DNA from: Enoplolaimus lenunculus | Lineage: Eukaryota; Nematoda; Enoplea; Enoplida; Thoracostomopsidae | Length of the DNA stretch: 64,000 bases | Reading direction: 5' to 3' | Assembly: GCA_030248215.1 (NCBI GenBank) | Contig: JASANG010003900.1 | Span: 248,001-312,000, forward strand | Shown here: positions 34,701 through 46,700 of the stretch, piece by piece | Layout of the letters: each line of letters opens with the position of its first letter | Position numbering within the stretch: the stretch's first letter is position 1 | The notes under the pieces: generated by a model | What the model was told of the DNA's origin: nothing | The model's database searches: none | Seen by the model: only the letters and a program-made list of their open reading frames with translations | Translations under genes and position numbers: made by a program

Positions 34701-37700
34701 ATTTCAGTGATGTTGATTTTAACTCAGAATAAGTTGAATCACTCAGTCTGAGTTAGGACTATCAGAACTCAAAATTTTGAGTTGATTCAATTCATTCCTG
34801 TAAATTTCAGTGATGTTGATTAATTAACTCAGAATAAGTTGAATCACTCAGAGTCTGAGTTAGGACTATCAGAACTCAAAATTTTGAGTTGATTCAATTC
34901 ATTCCTGTAAATTTCAGTGATGATGATTAATTAACTCAGAATGACTTGAATCACTCAGAGTCTGAGTTAGGACTATCAGAACTCAAAATTTTGAGTTGAT
35001 TCAATTCATTCTGAGTTAATTAATCAACTCACCGAGAGTCAACTTAAGTCAGTATGAGAATCAACTCAACTCAAAGTGAGTTCATGTTTACTGATATTTA
35101 ATTCAGAAATAACCAACTCGCTGAATTGATTAATCAACTCATTGGAATTTACAGTGTAAACGGTATTTTAGTTTACCATAAACACTATTTTCTCGTCTTT
35201 TTTTTCAAAACGCGAAAAGTGTTTTGTATTTTTGATACGATTCCTCTAAATATATATTTGCACATGTTCAGAAATGCTTAAATGTCAAAAACACGGTTTA
35301 GCATCTTATACAGCTTAAAACAATGTAGCCTCATGATTATATTTCCCCATTGCAATGGGTCATTAATTGATTTTTTTAAAAATAAAACTTCAATATCTTT
35401 ATTGACTCCAACTAACTGTCAATCTCGTTTTTTTAAACTCCATCTTATTTAATTTATTTTATTCTGAATTCGAATCTTTTAAATGTTTTTTTCTTGAACG
35501 TTACACCCATTTTGTACACGACCCATGCTAATTATTGAGGGCGTACACTGGAAGACAACGAGACTGGCGACTTAGAGATAGGATGAAGCTTAGACTTAGG
35601 CTTGCAGAAGCCTTCCAACTTCTTCCCATAGTAGTGTTGCAGCTTAAAAACCACTCTATGAATCTTCGTCTTACGTATTTCTCGTGTGAATATTTGCAAT
35701 TTTATGTTTTGATCACAAATCCACATTAAAGTTTGGATTTGAACTCGGAACTCACGGAAGTAAAAGAAGGGTTTACTGCAGCTTGAGTGTAAATTGCTGA
35801 TTTTTTAACTCAGAATGAGTTGAATGCACTCAGAAGTGTGAGCTCTGAATTACGGTGTTTCACAACTCACGATTGTGAATTGAATGAACTTATTCTGAGT
35901 TAACTAATCAACCCACCCGGAATTAAATCAGCTCAGAGTGTGAGTTAATATTTACTTCTGCGTTCAGATTGTTCTAACTCATACTTGGGATTCAACTCAT
36001 TCTGAATTAAAATCAACTCACTGAAATTTACTGTGTATGCGTTATGGCGTATCCTTTACGCGGTGTCTTTGTCAAATTTTAATTTGCCAACTTTGTACTT
36101 CAGTTTCTAGATGTTTCTATTCCAATAGGAACATAGAGTTTAACATTATTCTAATTATCATTTAAGTTTCATCTGTTGCAGTCCACTAAGTTTTCTGAAT
36201 TACTTCTCGCTTTTGAGGGTAGAATTAATGTTTTCCCCACTTTCGTATCGAACTTTGTTAGTTGACAGTTGTAATTCTAGGCTCATTTGACAGTCGTATC
36301 GTTATCTCAAAGTCTGTGCACTGTAAATTCCAGTGATTTGATTTTAACTCAGAGTGAGTTGAATCCACCCAGAAGCCTTCAACTCTGTGAATTTGGTCTT
36401 TCAGAACTCAGAATTCTGAATTGACTGAACTCATTCTGTGTTCATTAATCAACTCACCCAGCATTATATCAGCTCCAACTGAGTTACTATTTGCTGTTAT
36501 TAACTCAGAACTGACCAGAAATAACTAATTTTCCCTGTGAGTTAATTAATAATCGATTCGTCGGAATTTAGTGTGTAGGTTTTGTGGTCTGTAGGTTCTC
36601 TATTGTGCAGGGGCGAACCATCAAATTTCTTTTACAACATTCTGACTGAAGACGAGCCGATAGTCAAGTGGGGACTAGGAGGATCAGCCGCCCTGGAAAG
36701 TATTTTGCCCCCACCCCAGAAGGTTTCCAACCTTGCTTGTGAGTCTGATTGAAAACCCTTGAATGCCCTTCCTGGAAATTTTTTTAGCCCGCCTCCCCCC
36801 ACAAGTTCCATGTTCAGCTGGCTATGGGCCTGAACTGTTAGTTGAATGCTTGTAAAACCATTTCATTGGTTAATTTGAGGGTCAGGTGATTGGCGTACCT
36901 GATTATCATTCGCCAAAAACCAGTCTATGTTTTGTTCGCTACTGTAGATGTGTAGGTTGTGGCTAAGTTACACAAATATATTACGCTATTTGCATGTTTT
37001 GTGTGTAGGTATGCTTTTTGCATACTGGCATCAAAGGTTCATTGATAAATTGTAAGTTCATTCATAAAGTTTGCCCGGTGCGAAATGTGTAGTGGTTTTT
37101 GAATGAAACATTTTTTGGCTTAAAGGCAGATTTATACCTTGTGCCAGTCGGCCCACGTATACAACAGTGCTGGATCGTTTTCCGGCGGGGCTGTAATAGA
37201 GTCAGTTTAAGCTTTTGACTTACTTTTTGCTTAGGCTTAGGCTTAGGAATAGGCTCATTCTTATGCTTGGGCTTAGGGCTTAGGCTTAGGAATACGCTTA
37301 TACTACTGTTCCGGCCCTGTTCTATATATACATGGGACTGCCAGTTTTAGTACTGTAGATTGAGGGACACAGCAGCACGTTAGGGGGCAATTACCCGAGG
37401 CGTAATAAATGACTGTGGAAGTAGCCGTGCTAGCAAAGCGAGCGAGAAGCAAAACGCAATTTTAACATTAGACGCTAAAGTTTTGGTTTTGTACATCTAG
37501 CTGGGGGTGGTGGGCACAGGCCAATAGCCAGAGAAGGGCCACTTTTTTTGCTGAGCCCGGTGTAAAAATTTTGCTTGACCCCGTAGCTAAGATTTAATCC
37601 CGTGAGAAAGTCATGTGTAATGCTTGTTGTACCCTGCATATACTCGCCCTTGCTGCTGGCTACGGGCTTGGGTGAAAGACCTATTTTCGCCCCTCTCTTT

Positions 37701-40700
37701 GCCAGTCGTTCCAGAACGGGGTTCGTTTGCTGCGCCTGATCAATAATATAAGTCGGGGTTAAGCTTATGCTTAAGCCTAGGCTCGTTTTCTCAATTATGT
37801 GTAATACCTTTTACCAGTTAATGATAAGTCTTGAAACTTTGGAACCAGTCAATACTGAAGCTTAGACTTTAAGCACATTTTTCACATATGGTTTGCTCTA
37901 CTCCTGCACCAATTTTGAGTTCACCCACTGCAATAGTTAGCGAGTTTGAAAATTTATCACTAACTGATGATAGTTGCTGTATACCTTTGAAAATATGAAC
38001 CAAAGACTTAAGTGCAACGTCACTGTAATTGTTACCTTCTTATCGGCGGCACTTCGTCTGAAAAATTATCGAATATGTCAGAGTGATCGCTTACAGTTGG
38101 GAGCTGAGGAATGTGATACAAAATCAGCCCATATCAGACGGGCCCGTAGCCAATGGGGGGCTGGGGGCTCAGCCCAAAATTTTGCCCTCCCCTAGAAAAT
38201 TTTTAACGTTGCTTGTAAGTCATTGAAAACCCTTGAATGCCCCTCTTGAAAAAGTGTCAACCCCTCCCCCAGAAAAACTGAGCTGCCTACGGGCCTGATA
38301 TCAAGTTATCACTTCAAGAAAATAGTTTCATCTAAGCAGCAGCCGAAAATCCTTTCTAAACAAATTTTGAAATTGTGTAATTTGAGTAACAATTGAGCTA
38401 AAAGCGACTCGAGCCCTGTGATCCTTGAGCCGTTCCCGAATGCGACTCCGCAAGAGCGACGTTTGGATTGGATCTTTCATTGTTGGGTATTCCTTACGAA
38501 AGTATTTTGCCTTTCCTATAGCTAGAAGAATTCCGACGCTCTCGGTTCCGAAATATTAACCCTTTGCCCTTAAAAAATTTAACCCTCATCGTGAAGGCAT
38601 CCGCAATCGTTGCGTACCCCTCCTGAAAAAATTTTTCACCCCCCTGGCATGTAGAGCTGTCTATCGGCCTCTGCATTATGCAAATACCGAACGCGTCGTT
38701 CGTGGCCAAAATTGCCAGACGTTCCGAAGTTGATTTCGTTATCGGAATACGACTGTTGGATAAATTACCCTGATCTGTACAATTCTGACTCAGATAGTTA
38801 CACTACATTTTTGTTTAATATTCTTTTCAATCAAATATATAAGCAATAATTCACCTCAAATAATCTCGGCACTCAGTAGCTTAGACCTGACCTTCGAAAT
38901 ACCACCAAGCCCGTCATTTCACTTGCCTTAGCGGCTTCTGGCTTAGCGGCTTCAGTTTGATGGTGATGCGATGCCATCGTGTTCTGCCTTGAATCCTACA
39001 GTTGCATTCGGTGCCCGTCGTGACCAAAATCCTACGAGTGTTCAGAGTCAATTTCGGCGTATTTATGACAACCCCAATAAGCATACGACATCTTACGATC
39101 GGGCCCGAAAATCAAGCCTGTCTAGTGTTTCTGAAACGACCAACACTAGCTTGGGTCATTCACGAAAATGTTTCACTAACAGTTCGCTCAAGTCAACCGA
39201 GGCGTTTAAATTTGAAAATTTCAATTTAACTACGCTAAGCGATTCAACGACGACTTCAGCGTCGGCAACAGCTATTCGAGTGAATTTAGTCAAAAATTTC
39301 GATTCTAATCCTACACTTGAAAATTCTATGAATGAGTGTAAATCTGATGGGGTCGGTGGTATCAATGGACCACCCCGGTTTCATTCACGTCGAATTGCGT
39401 CATTGAACGCTGATGGAACCGTGCGTAAAACGCTCATTGATAATTTTATCAACCGTGACGACGAGTATTGGGTAAGGAGGTTTCATTCATTAAAATTCAG
39501 CCAATCCCGTAGTGTCTTGAATGGGTTCAGTGTAGTACTCGTCAACCAGTTAGCAATAGGTTTATCAAACCAATGAAAATTGAGGTTGAATACTGTCTGT
39601 TAATAACTAATTTACGCGTTTTTAACGAGAACTAAAACGAAAAGTTTAGAATATATATTTTGAAAATAGGTTAAATCAAAACTTTGATTTATTTGTTTTC
39701 AAGTCAGCAGATCCTATTTCTAACTGGTCAATAGGTGCTATACCCATTTGAGAATATACGACTGTGTGTTCTTGGATTACAACACTAGCTTTTTCGGCTT
39801 AATCAAAGTGGGGATACAGGATAGGGTTGCGTAGATATTGGTAGAACCAAGAGTGGATGATCACTCTAACAAGAGTGTGCAACTACTGAAATTTGTGCGG
39901 TACAAATTGTACCACTGGGCGTTGCATTTTTGAACGACCTTTCTTATTTAGGGAGGGTAGTTGATGTTTGAAACATAGAATGCGCATGGTTTCAAAATTA
40001 TAAACAGTAAGTTTACAACTGCAATATTTCAGTGTGTAAAAATAAAAAATTGTCAAACTTGACCCCCCTTAAAAAAGGGGGGGTTGGGCGAAAACGCAAC
40101 GCGTGCCGGGCACATCCTTTTGTACACAGAATGTAGTGCCCACCCAGTGGCACACTCTTGTTATTATGAGTGATCATTCACTTTTAAGAGAACCAAGAGT
40201 GCATGATACCCTTTAACAAGAGTATGCAACTGGGTACATTCTATGTAGAAAAAATGTACCCAGCGCGCGTTGCATTTTTGGCTTACCCCCTTTATTTTGG
40301 GGAGGGGGGTGTCAAAATCTTCATAGATGCTGAAATTCATGTGCTGTTTTCATATACTGAAAAGTGGTTCGATTATATTTTCGGTGTTGGCTGGCGGATA
40401 CACGTGTAATGAACGTAAAATTGACCCCCCATAATGAGGGGGGTAGGACCAAAACGCAACGAGTGCTGGTAGATTTAGTTCCATGCAAAACAAGGCGTTT
40501 TGCATACTCTTGTTTAAGGGATCATCCACTCTTGGTAGAACTTACCTGATATTAGTTACAGAAAAGTAGCGTTGAATTTCAAGAACACACAGTTTCATAT
40601 GCCAACTGAAGCATCAACTACGTTTAGGGCATAGGAGTTTTCTTTCAGACCCACACGTTAAAATTATTGGCCAACCGAAAAGTGTTGCGAACGCAAAAAT

Positions 40701-43700
40701 GTGCATTTTACAAGTTTTGGAACGAAAAGTAAGTCGTTGTTGTGCACCTGCCCTCCCTCCATCCATATTTATACACTTAGGCTTAGACTTAGGAATAGTT
40801 TCAGATATTTTGAGAAAAATTCTTATCTGTGGCTGGACCTTTAACCTCAAATTAGAAAAAAAATGGTACAAAACCTAAATTTGGTGTACGAGAAAGTGAT
40901 TTGTTTCAAAAATAGAATGTCACTATTTCTTCTTCGTAGCTAATTCAAGTATATCTTTAGACAAGCGTGTAATCATAGAAACAAACACGGTAGTTTTCTG
41001 TATAAACCGTGATTTTTGTATCCCTGGGTCGTTGTGAAAGAAGTGTCCCTGGGTCGATCTGAAAGAAGTGTCCCTGGGTCGATCTGAAAAAAAGTGTCCC
41101 TGGGTCGATCTGAAAGAAGTGTCCCTGGGTCGATCTGAAAGAAGTGTCCATGGGTCGATCTGAAAGAAGTGTCCCTGGGTCGATCTGAAAGAAGTGTCCC
41201 TGGGTCGATCTGAAAGAAGTGTCCCTGGGTCGATCTGAAAGAAGTGTCCCTGGGTCGTTGTGAACGAGGCTTATGAACTTTAACTTTTGTGTGAAATATT
41301 TCTGGTTTAAATTTGTTGTTAATTGAAAAAAAATGGCAGAAATTTAAATCAGAATTCAAACGTTTGTTTATTTTACAAAGAATTTATCCGAATGTCTGTT
41401 TTCTGTTTGCTAAAAACGCACGGCCAATATAAAGAGCAGGGGCAAAACAGTATTATAAGCATATTCCTAAGTCTAATACTAAGCCTAAGCATAAAGCGTA
41501 AGAATGAGCATATTCCCAAGCCTAAATCTAAGCCTAAGCCAAGCAAAAAATAGTCTAAAGCTTAAGCATTACTCTCTATTCTTGTCTCACACAGCAATGT
41601 TCCGCCTCTGATTTTTACATAGGTCAAACGCACGGACATTGCTATTTTCACAACAATTACCGTTGGTCCAAATATAAAAGAATTTCAATAAAGCTATGAT
41701 GCGTTTAACCAGATACTTAATTTTTGACACAAATATCCCCGTTTACACTTTAAATTTGATTGAAATAATAAAATACGCTTAGGGTTAGGCTTAGGCTTAG
41801 GCTTAGGCTTAGGCTTAGGCTTTGGCTTAGGCTTAGGCTTAGGCTTAGGCTTAGGCTTAGGCTTAAGCCAACAAAAGGTCTACTTTGTCTGGCTTTAGGC
41901 TTAGGAACGATGTAAACATTAGTGTAGGGGGGACATTTGTTTAATATAACGCGCACATATTAATGTGGTCAGATTGCAAACACGTACTTTAAGGGATGTG
42001 CTATACTTTCCTGTACCGGATGTCGCCGCTCGCGACCGCACACAACCGGACGTTGCCGTACGTCGCCGCACGCCGCTGAGTGTGCGGCAATTTTAGTAAA
42101 ATATTTCACAATGCCGCGCGCCTGCGTGAGGCTGCGTCCAGCGGTGCACAGCGGCGTCCGGTGGCACGCGGCGAGTATAGCGCAACCCTAAAACTGTTTT
42201 TACTAAATAGTTTTTAAATTTATAATTTTAGCAAAATCGAGTAACACTCAAAATCGACGTGTCGTACTCGGAGCATAGTCACATCATTGGCAAACAAGGC
42301 CGGAATACGCAAAATGTAATGAGAGAAACAGGCTGTCACATTCATTTTCCTGACTCGAATCGAAGTCCTGAAATGATGAAAAGCAATCAAGTAAAACAAC
42401 AACACGAATACTTAGCGTCGAATGTTTATAGGCTACTTTTGTGATTTTCAAAAATAAACTGGGCGGAGTTTAAATAATTTTTCAAAAAAGTGGGCGGAGT
42501 TGAAATAATTTGTCAAAAAAGTCGGCGGAGTTTAAATAATTTTTCAAAAAACTGGGCGGAGTTGAAATAATTTTTCAAAAAATTACACACCTTTCATCAC
42601 ATTATTACATTCACACAAATTTGGCCAATTTAAAAATCAGGGGTGAAACGTTTTTTGTGCAGGATTGCAATAGAGTAAGCTTAAGCTTTAGACTCAATTT
42701 TTGCTTTGGTCTAGACTTAGATATAAGCTCACTCTTACGCTTAGGATTAGGCTTATGCTTAGGTTTAGGAATATGCTTATATTACTGTTACGGTTTTGTT
42801 CTATACATTGGCCGTAAATTAGAACGTGATTCTAGATTTAATTTTAACGATTGTTGTTCGATTGAAATAGTTTAAAATTGATAGGAGTATTTATAAAGTA
42901 CCACTTTAATAAATAATTTTGCGTTTGAAACCCGCACGTTGTAAAAACTGCTTGTTTGTAAGTGCAAAATCTTTAAAATGAATCACTAGTGTCGCAAAAT
43001 TCAGCCAATGTATAGAACAGCTTTCTTTTTAAGTCATTGGGCCAATGTAAACAACAGGAGCGGAACAGTATTATAAGCATATTCCTAACCCTAAACCTAA
43101 CCATATGAATGAATTTATGCCTACGACTAAACCTAAGTAAAAATATATCTAAAGGTTAAGCTTACTTTATTTCGGTCCCGCAGAAAATCGTTCCGCCCCT
43201 GATCTTTACGTGGGACCAAAATGCTTAACGCATGAAGGTTGAAAGAAAGCATAGGGACTCAAACCCCTGATAACATTCGCCACTGCTAAAGTTTTGCAAG
43301 TCAGCGAGATATTAAGTATTCTAATAATTTAAGCTTCAAAAATATAAATTGTTTTATTTTTGTTACCGTCTTGTTTGTATTTGAAAATAATACATCCGTT
43401 TGAAATTTAGATAAAAAATTGTTTCTTTGTTGTTTGCAGGTATCTGTTGCTGGACCACTGGATAAAGTTGAACGCGCTCGAGTGGCAATCCGAGATTTGG
43501 CTCCAATATCGCTTTCGATGGATTTTCTCGATGCAAATTGTAAAATAACGTCGACCGATGAAAATCTGTTCTTTGAGGTATGTCGAGCAGTGTCGTTTCA
43601 AGTAGGAGCGGTCGGGAACTACTGATTTTTTAATTAAGTACACACCTGGAACCGTAGACTCGAACCTGGTTTAATAAACTCAGGACCAACCGATTTCTAA

Positions 43701-46700
43701 CAGCCTTTCTGCCGCTGAACCACACTCCGCCCCCGCATTGTATGTATGCCCTCCCCTGCATTGTACATAAACCCTACCCTGCATTGTAGATATACCTTCC
43801 CCCACATTGTATATACTCTCCCTCGCATTGTATATACTCTCCCTCGCATTGTATATACCCTCCCTCGCATTGTATATAGTGTATACTCTCCCTCGCATTG
43901 TATATACCCTCCCTCGCTTTGTATATATCCTTTCCCGCTTTGTATATGCCCTCCCCCGCATTGTAGATAAATCTCCGCTGAGTTGTATAATAATAACCTT
44001 CACGCGCATTGTGTTTATACGTTCCCTCGCATTGTATATACCGTCCAGTCAATTGCTGTACTGTGTTGACATGAATCAGAGGAGGACTGATATTTATTTT
44101 GCCTCTCCAGAGGTAATCCCGTGCTATTCGGTTACGGACTGTTATTTATTTTCAATCCACCCATGTTACTGGATCAAACACTCTTCTTTTTTATATGCTT
44201 TGTTTTGGGCATAACTGGCTTGCTCCAAAACATTTCAGTTGACTGCCATATCCGTTAATCTATTTTTTTCGATTTAATGAAATTCATGCGTGTTGTCTGA
44301 GTGTTTGTTACAAATTTGAGCAGTCTTGGCCATTTCCTGTCTTAGTCTCTTTTGTGAACCATTATATAATTAAAGGACTCTATCCACAAACGGATTCTAG
44401 ATACCTATTGATTGGGACTCAAAATGGCAACCTCCCACTTATCATACCCTCTTAATTCTGCACGTTCGCTACGATCGTGTCGGTGAAGATTTCGTAAGCC
44501 CTTATTCTCAAATATGTATAGCACCGTTTAGTGATAGGTTTTTAAACTGGCGAACACCTGCCGTTGTAGATTTCAAAATTTAAGCCAAATCAAATGTGAA
44601 AAATGAGCTGATTTTCGTCGCTCGTCATTTACTGATTCAAATGTTACCAAGACCTGTCATCAACTGGTGATTGGTGCTACATACATTTGAGCGAATACTG
44701 TGGTGACTGGACTTGAATGTCTTTCTGTGATTGTTTCAGATAGGCGCTCGCTATGAATTATCGATGGTAATTCGGGATAATTGCGTACCGTTCCTGATTA
44801 TCAAAGGAAGTTCGTTTCAAAAACGTGACATTATTCGAGCTGTCAATGAACTGGTAACGAAACTACCTCATAAGGTAACCAGCAACGAATTAACTCGTTT
44901 ATTCTGAAATTTTCATACTAAAATATGCAAATATTAAATTTTCAAAATCCGACCCTTTTTTGGGACAAAACGTATGCTACGTTGAGCAACGACAGCGACA
45001 ATTGTTTTTTGGGCGTTTGATATTAATGTATGAACGTTTCAGGTTTCTACACGATAGACGCTGGCCTCTGCATCCGCCGGAAAGTTACGCTCCACCGCCC
45101 TGGTAAATTTTGGCTCCCTGCCTAGAAAACATTTGTCTCTATGGTAATTGTTGTGAAGTCAACTGCATACCCTCGTAAATTTGTTTTGTCCCCAAACAAG
45201 TAGAGCCGACTATGAGTCTGAATATTAAGCGACAACAGAAATGTTGCAAACTTTAGAGTGGCCGTTTACTCAATGAACAAGTATCTGTAAACAACTTTAT
45301 GCCACATTTCCGGTCTTGGTTCCGTTCCCTCGTGAAAATGTAGTGAAATACCCCCGGATATCTTTCCTAAAATTTTGTTACTCCCGCCCTGGTTGAGCTA
45401 TCTTGGCTACGAATTTAAATGTATCACTATTGTAGTTTTCGGTTTTGATTTGAAACAAATTTGGTCTGAAATTGAAACGTTTTTTATATTTTTTTAGTTT
45501 TCGAATCGAGTTGCAATCGGTATGGACATATTACAGCCGCAGAAAGCGTTTGTTTGTGGCGAAGATGGCAAAAATATCGCCGCAGTATCAGATGAAAGCG
45601 GTGCCGACATACTGTTTCCACATATCAACGGCTCGGATGCGTCGACATTTTACGTTCAAGGCAGCGTTGAATCTGTACTCAAAGCTCGATCGTATTTATT
45701 GGTAAGTTATTTTGTTTAAATTTTTAAACTTTAATTTTGTTTAATTACTTATTTTAAGTAAATTTCAATTATTTCGCGGTTACTTCCCTGTATTGACTCG
45801 AATAAAAGGGGGGACTGATATTTAGTTTGTCTCTCGAGAGGGTTCCCTATTACTCGGTTACAGACTGTTATTATTATCAACCCGCACTCCGCCGCCCTTC
45901 GTTCATCTATCCGTGGAGTTAAACGTTTGTCGTGCAGCGAAACTTGAGCAATAATGCAAGGTGATACTTAGGAATGTGCTTTGAAAACTTAAGTATGCGT
46001 TAAAGATTTGAACTCAACTTTATTTGGTCCTGGAGATATTTATGAACTACAATTAGGGAAAATTAACATTCATGGATCGTAATTAGGGTTTAGGGTTTCT
46101 TTCCGCTTACTGACGCATATTAGGGATAGAGATAAATATCAGCCCCCTCTTATTTTGGTCACTACAGTGCTTAGCCAAGAATTTGCCTGGTTTCAATATA
46201 ATTAAAACTAATTTATGGTCAAATTATTTCAAAACGTTTTAGTTTTTTAACTATAACTCTAAATTTACAATTTACTTCGGCACACGTATAAGTGAATGTT
46301 GCTTGGGCTTAGGTTTAGGAAGATGTTTATTCTTCCGCTCAGGTTTCTTTACGTTGGCTTAGGCGTGGGCCTACGAATATGATTTTATACACTGTTACCG
46401 TTCTCATCTGTACCGTTGACTCCGACTTAGGGTTGCGCTATACTTGACGTCCGGCGTTGTCACCCCGGTGGTGCACGGTGACGGACGGCGCCGTACGGGT
46501 GACGAACGGCGCCTGATGTTAACAAAAGTATAGCCCGACCCTTAGAATAATTTCAGTTGAAAAGTTTGAATTGTGTAAAATTTAATTTCAGGGTTTGTTG
46601 CCTGTGATTTTGATGTTCGATTTACCGACGCACGTCACAGTTCCGTCAGCAGAAATGATAATGCGGCTTGAGAATGATCTAGGGGTCGCCATTACGGTAC

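Larger units (their letters stand above)
34561..40648 (+). other. BicC intron 3 (about 6.1 kb), repeat-rich
   Basis: The longest BicC intron. Contents listed separately: three E elements, three I elements, D and J copies, type C MITE and the orphan ORF at 38957-39471. The remainder (for example about 35160-35780) is AT-rich with no signal. Confidence 0.8.

Noticed and set aside
40957-41359. Minus-strand ORFs of 64 and 128 codons with repeated RPRDTSF-like words; also a CRISPR-like look
   Set aside because: Both come from the 25-bp minisatellite. The repeats are directly adjacent with no unique spacers, so it is not a CRISPR array.
43680-44214. ORFs on both strands over the CATTGTATATA repeats
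   Set aside because: Low-complexity tandem repeat open on both strands, with no independent coding signal.
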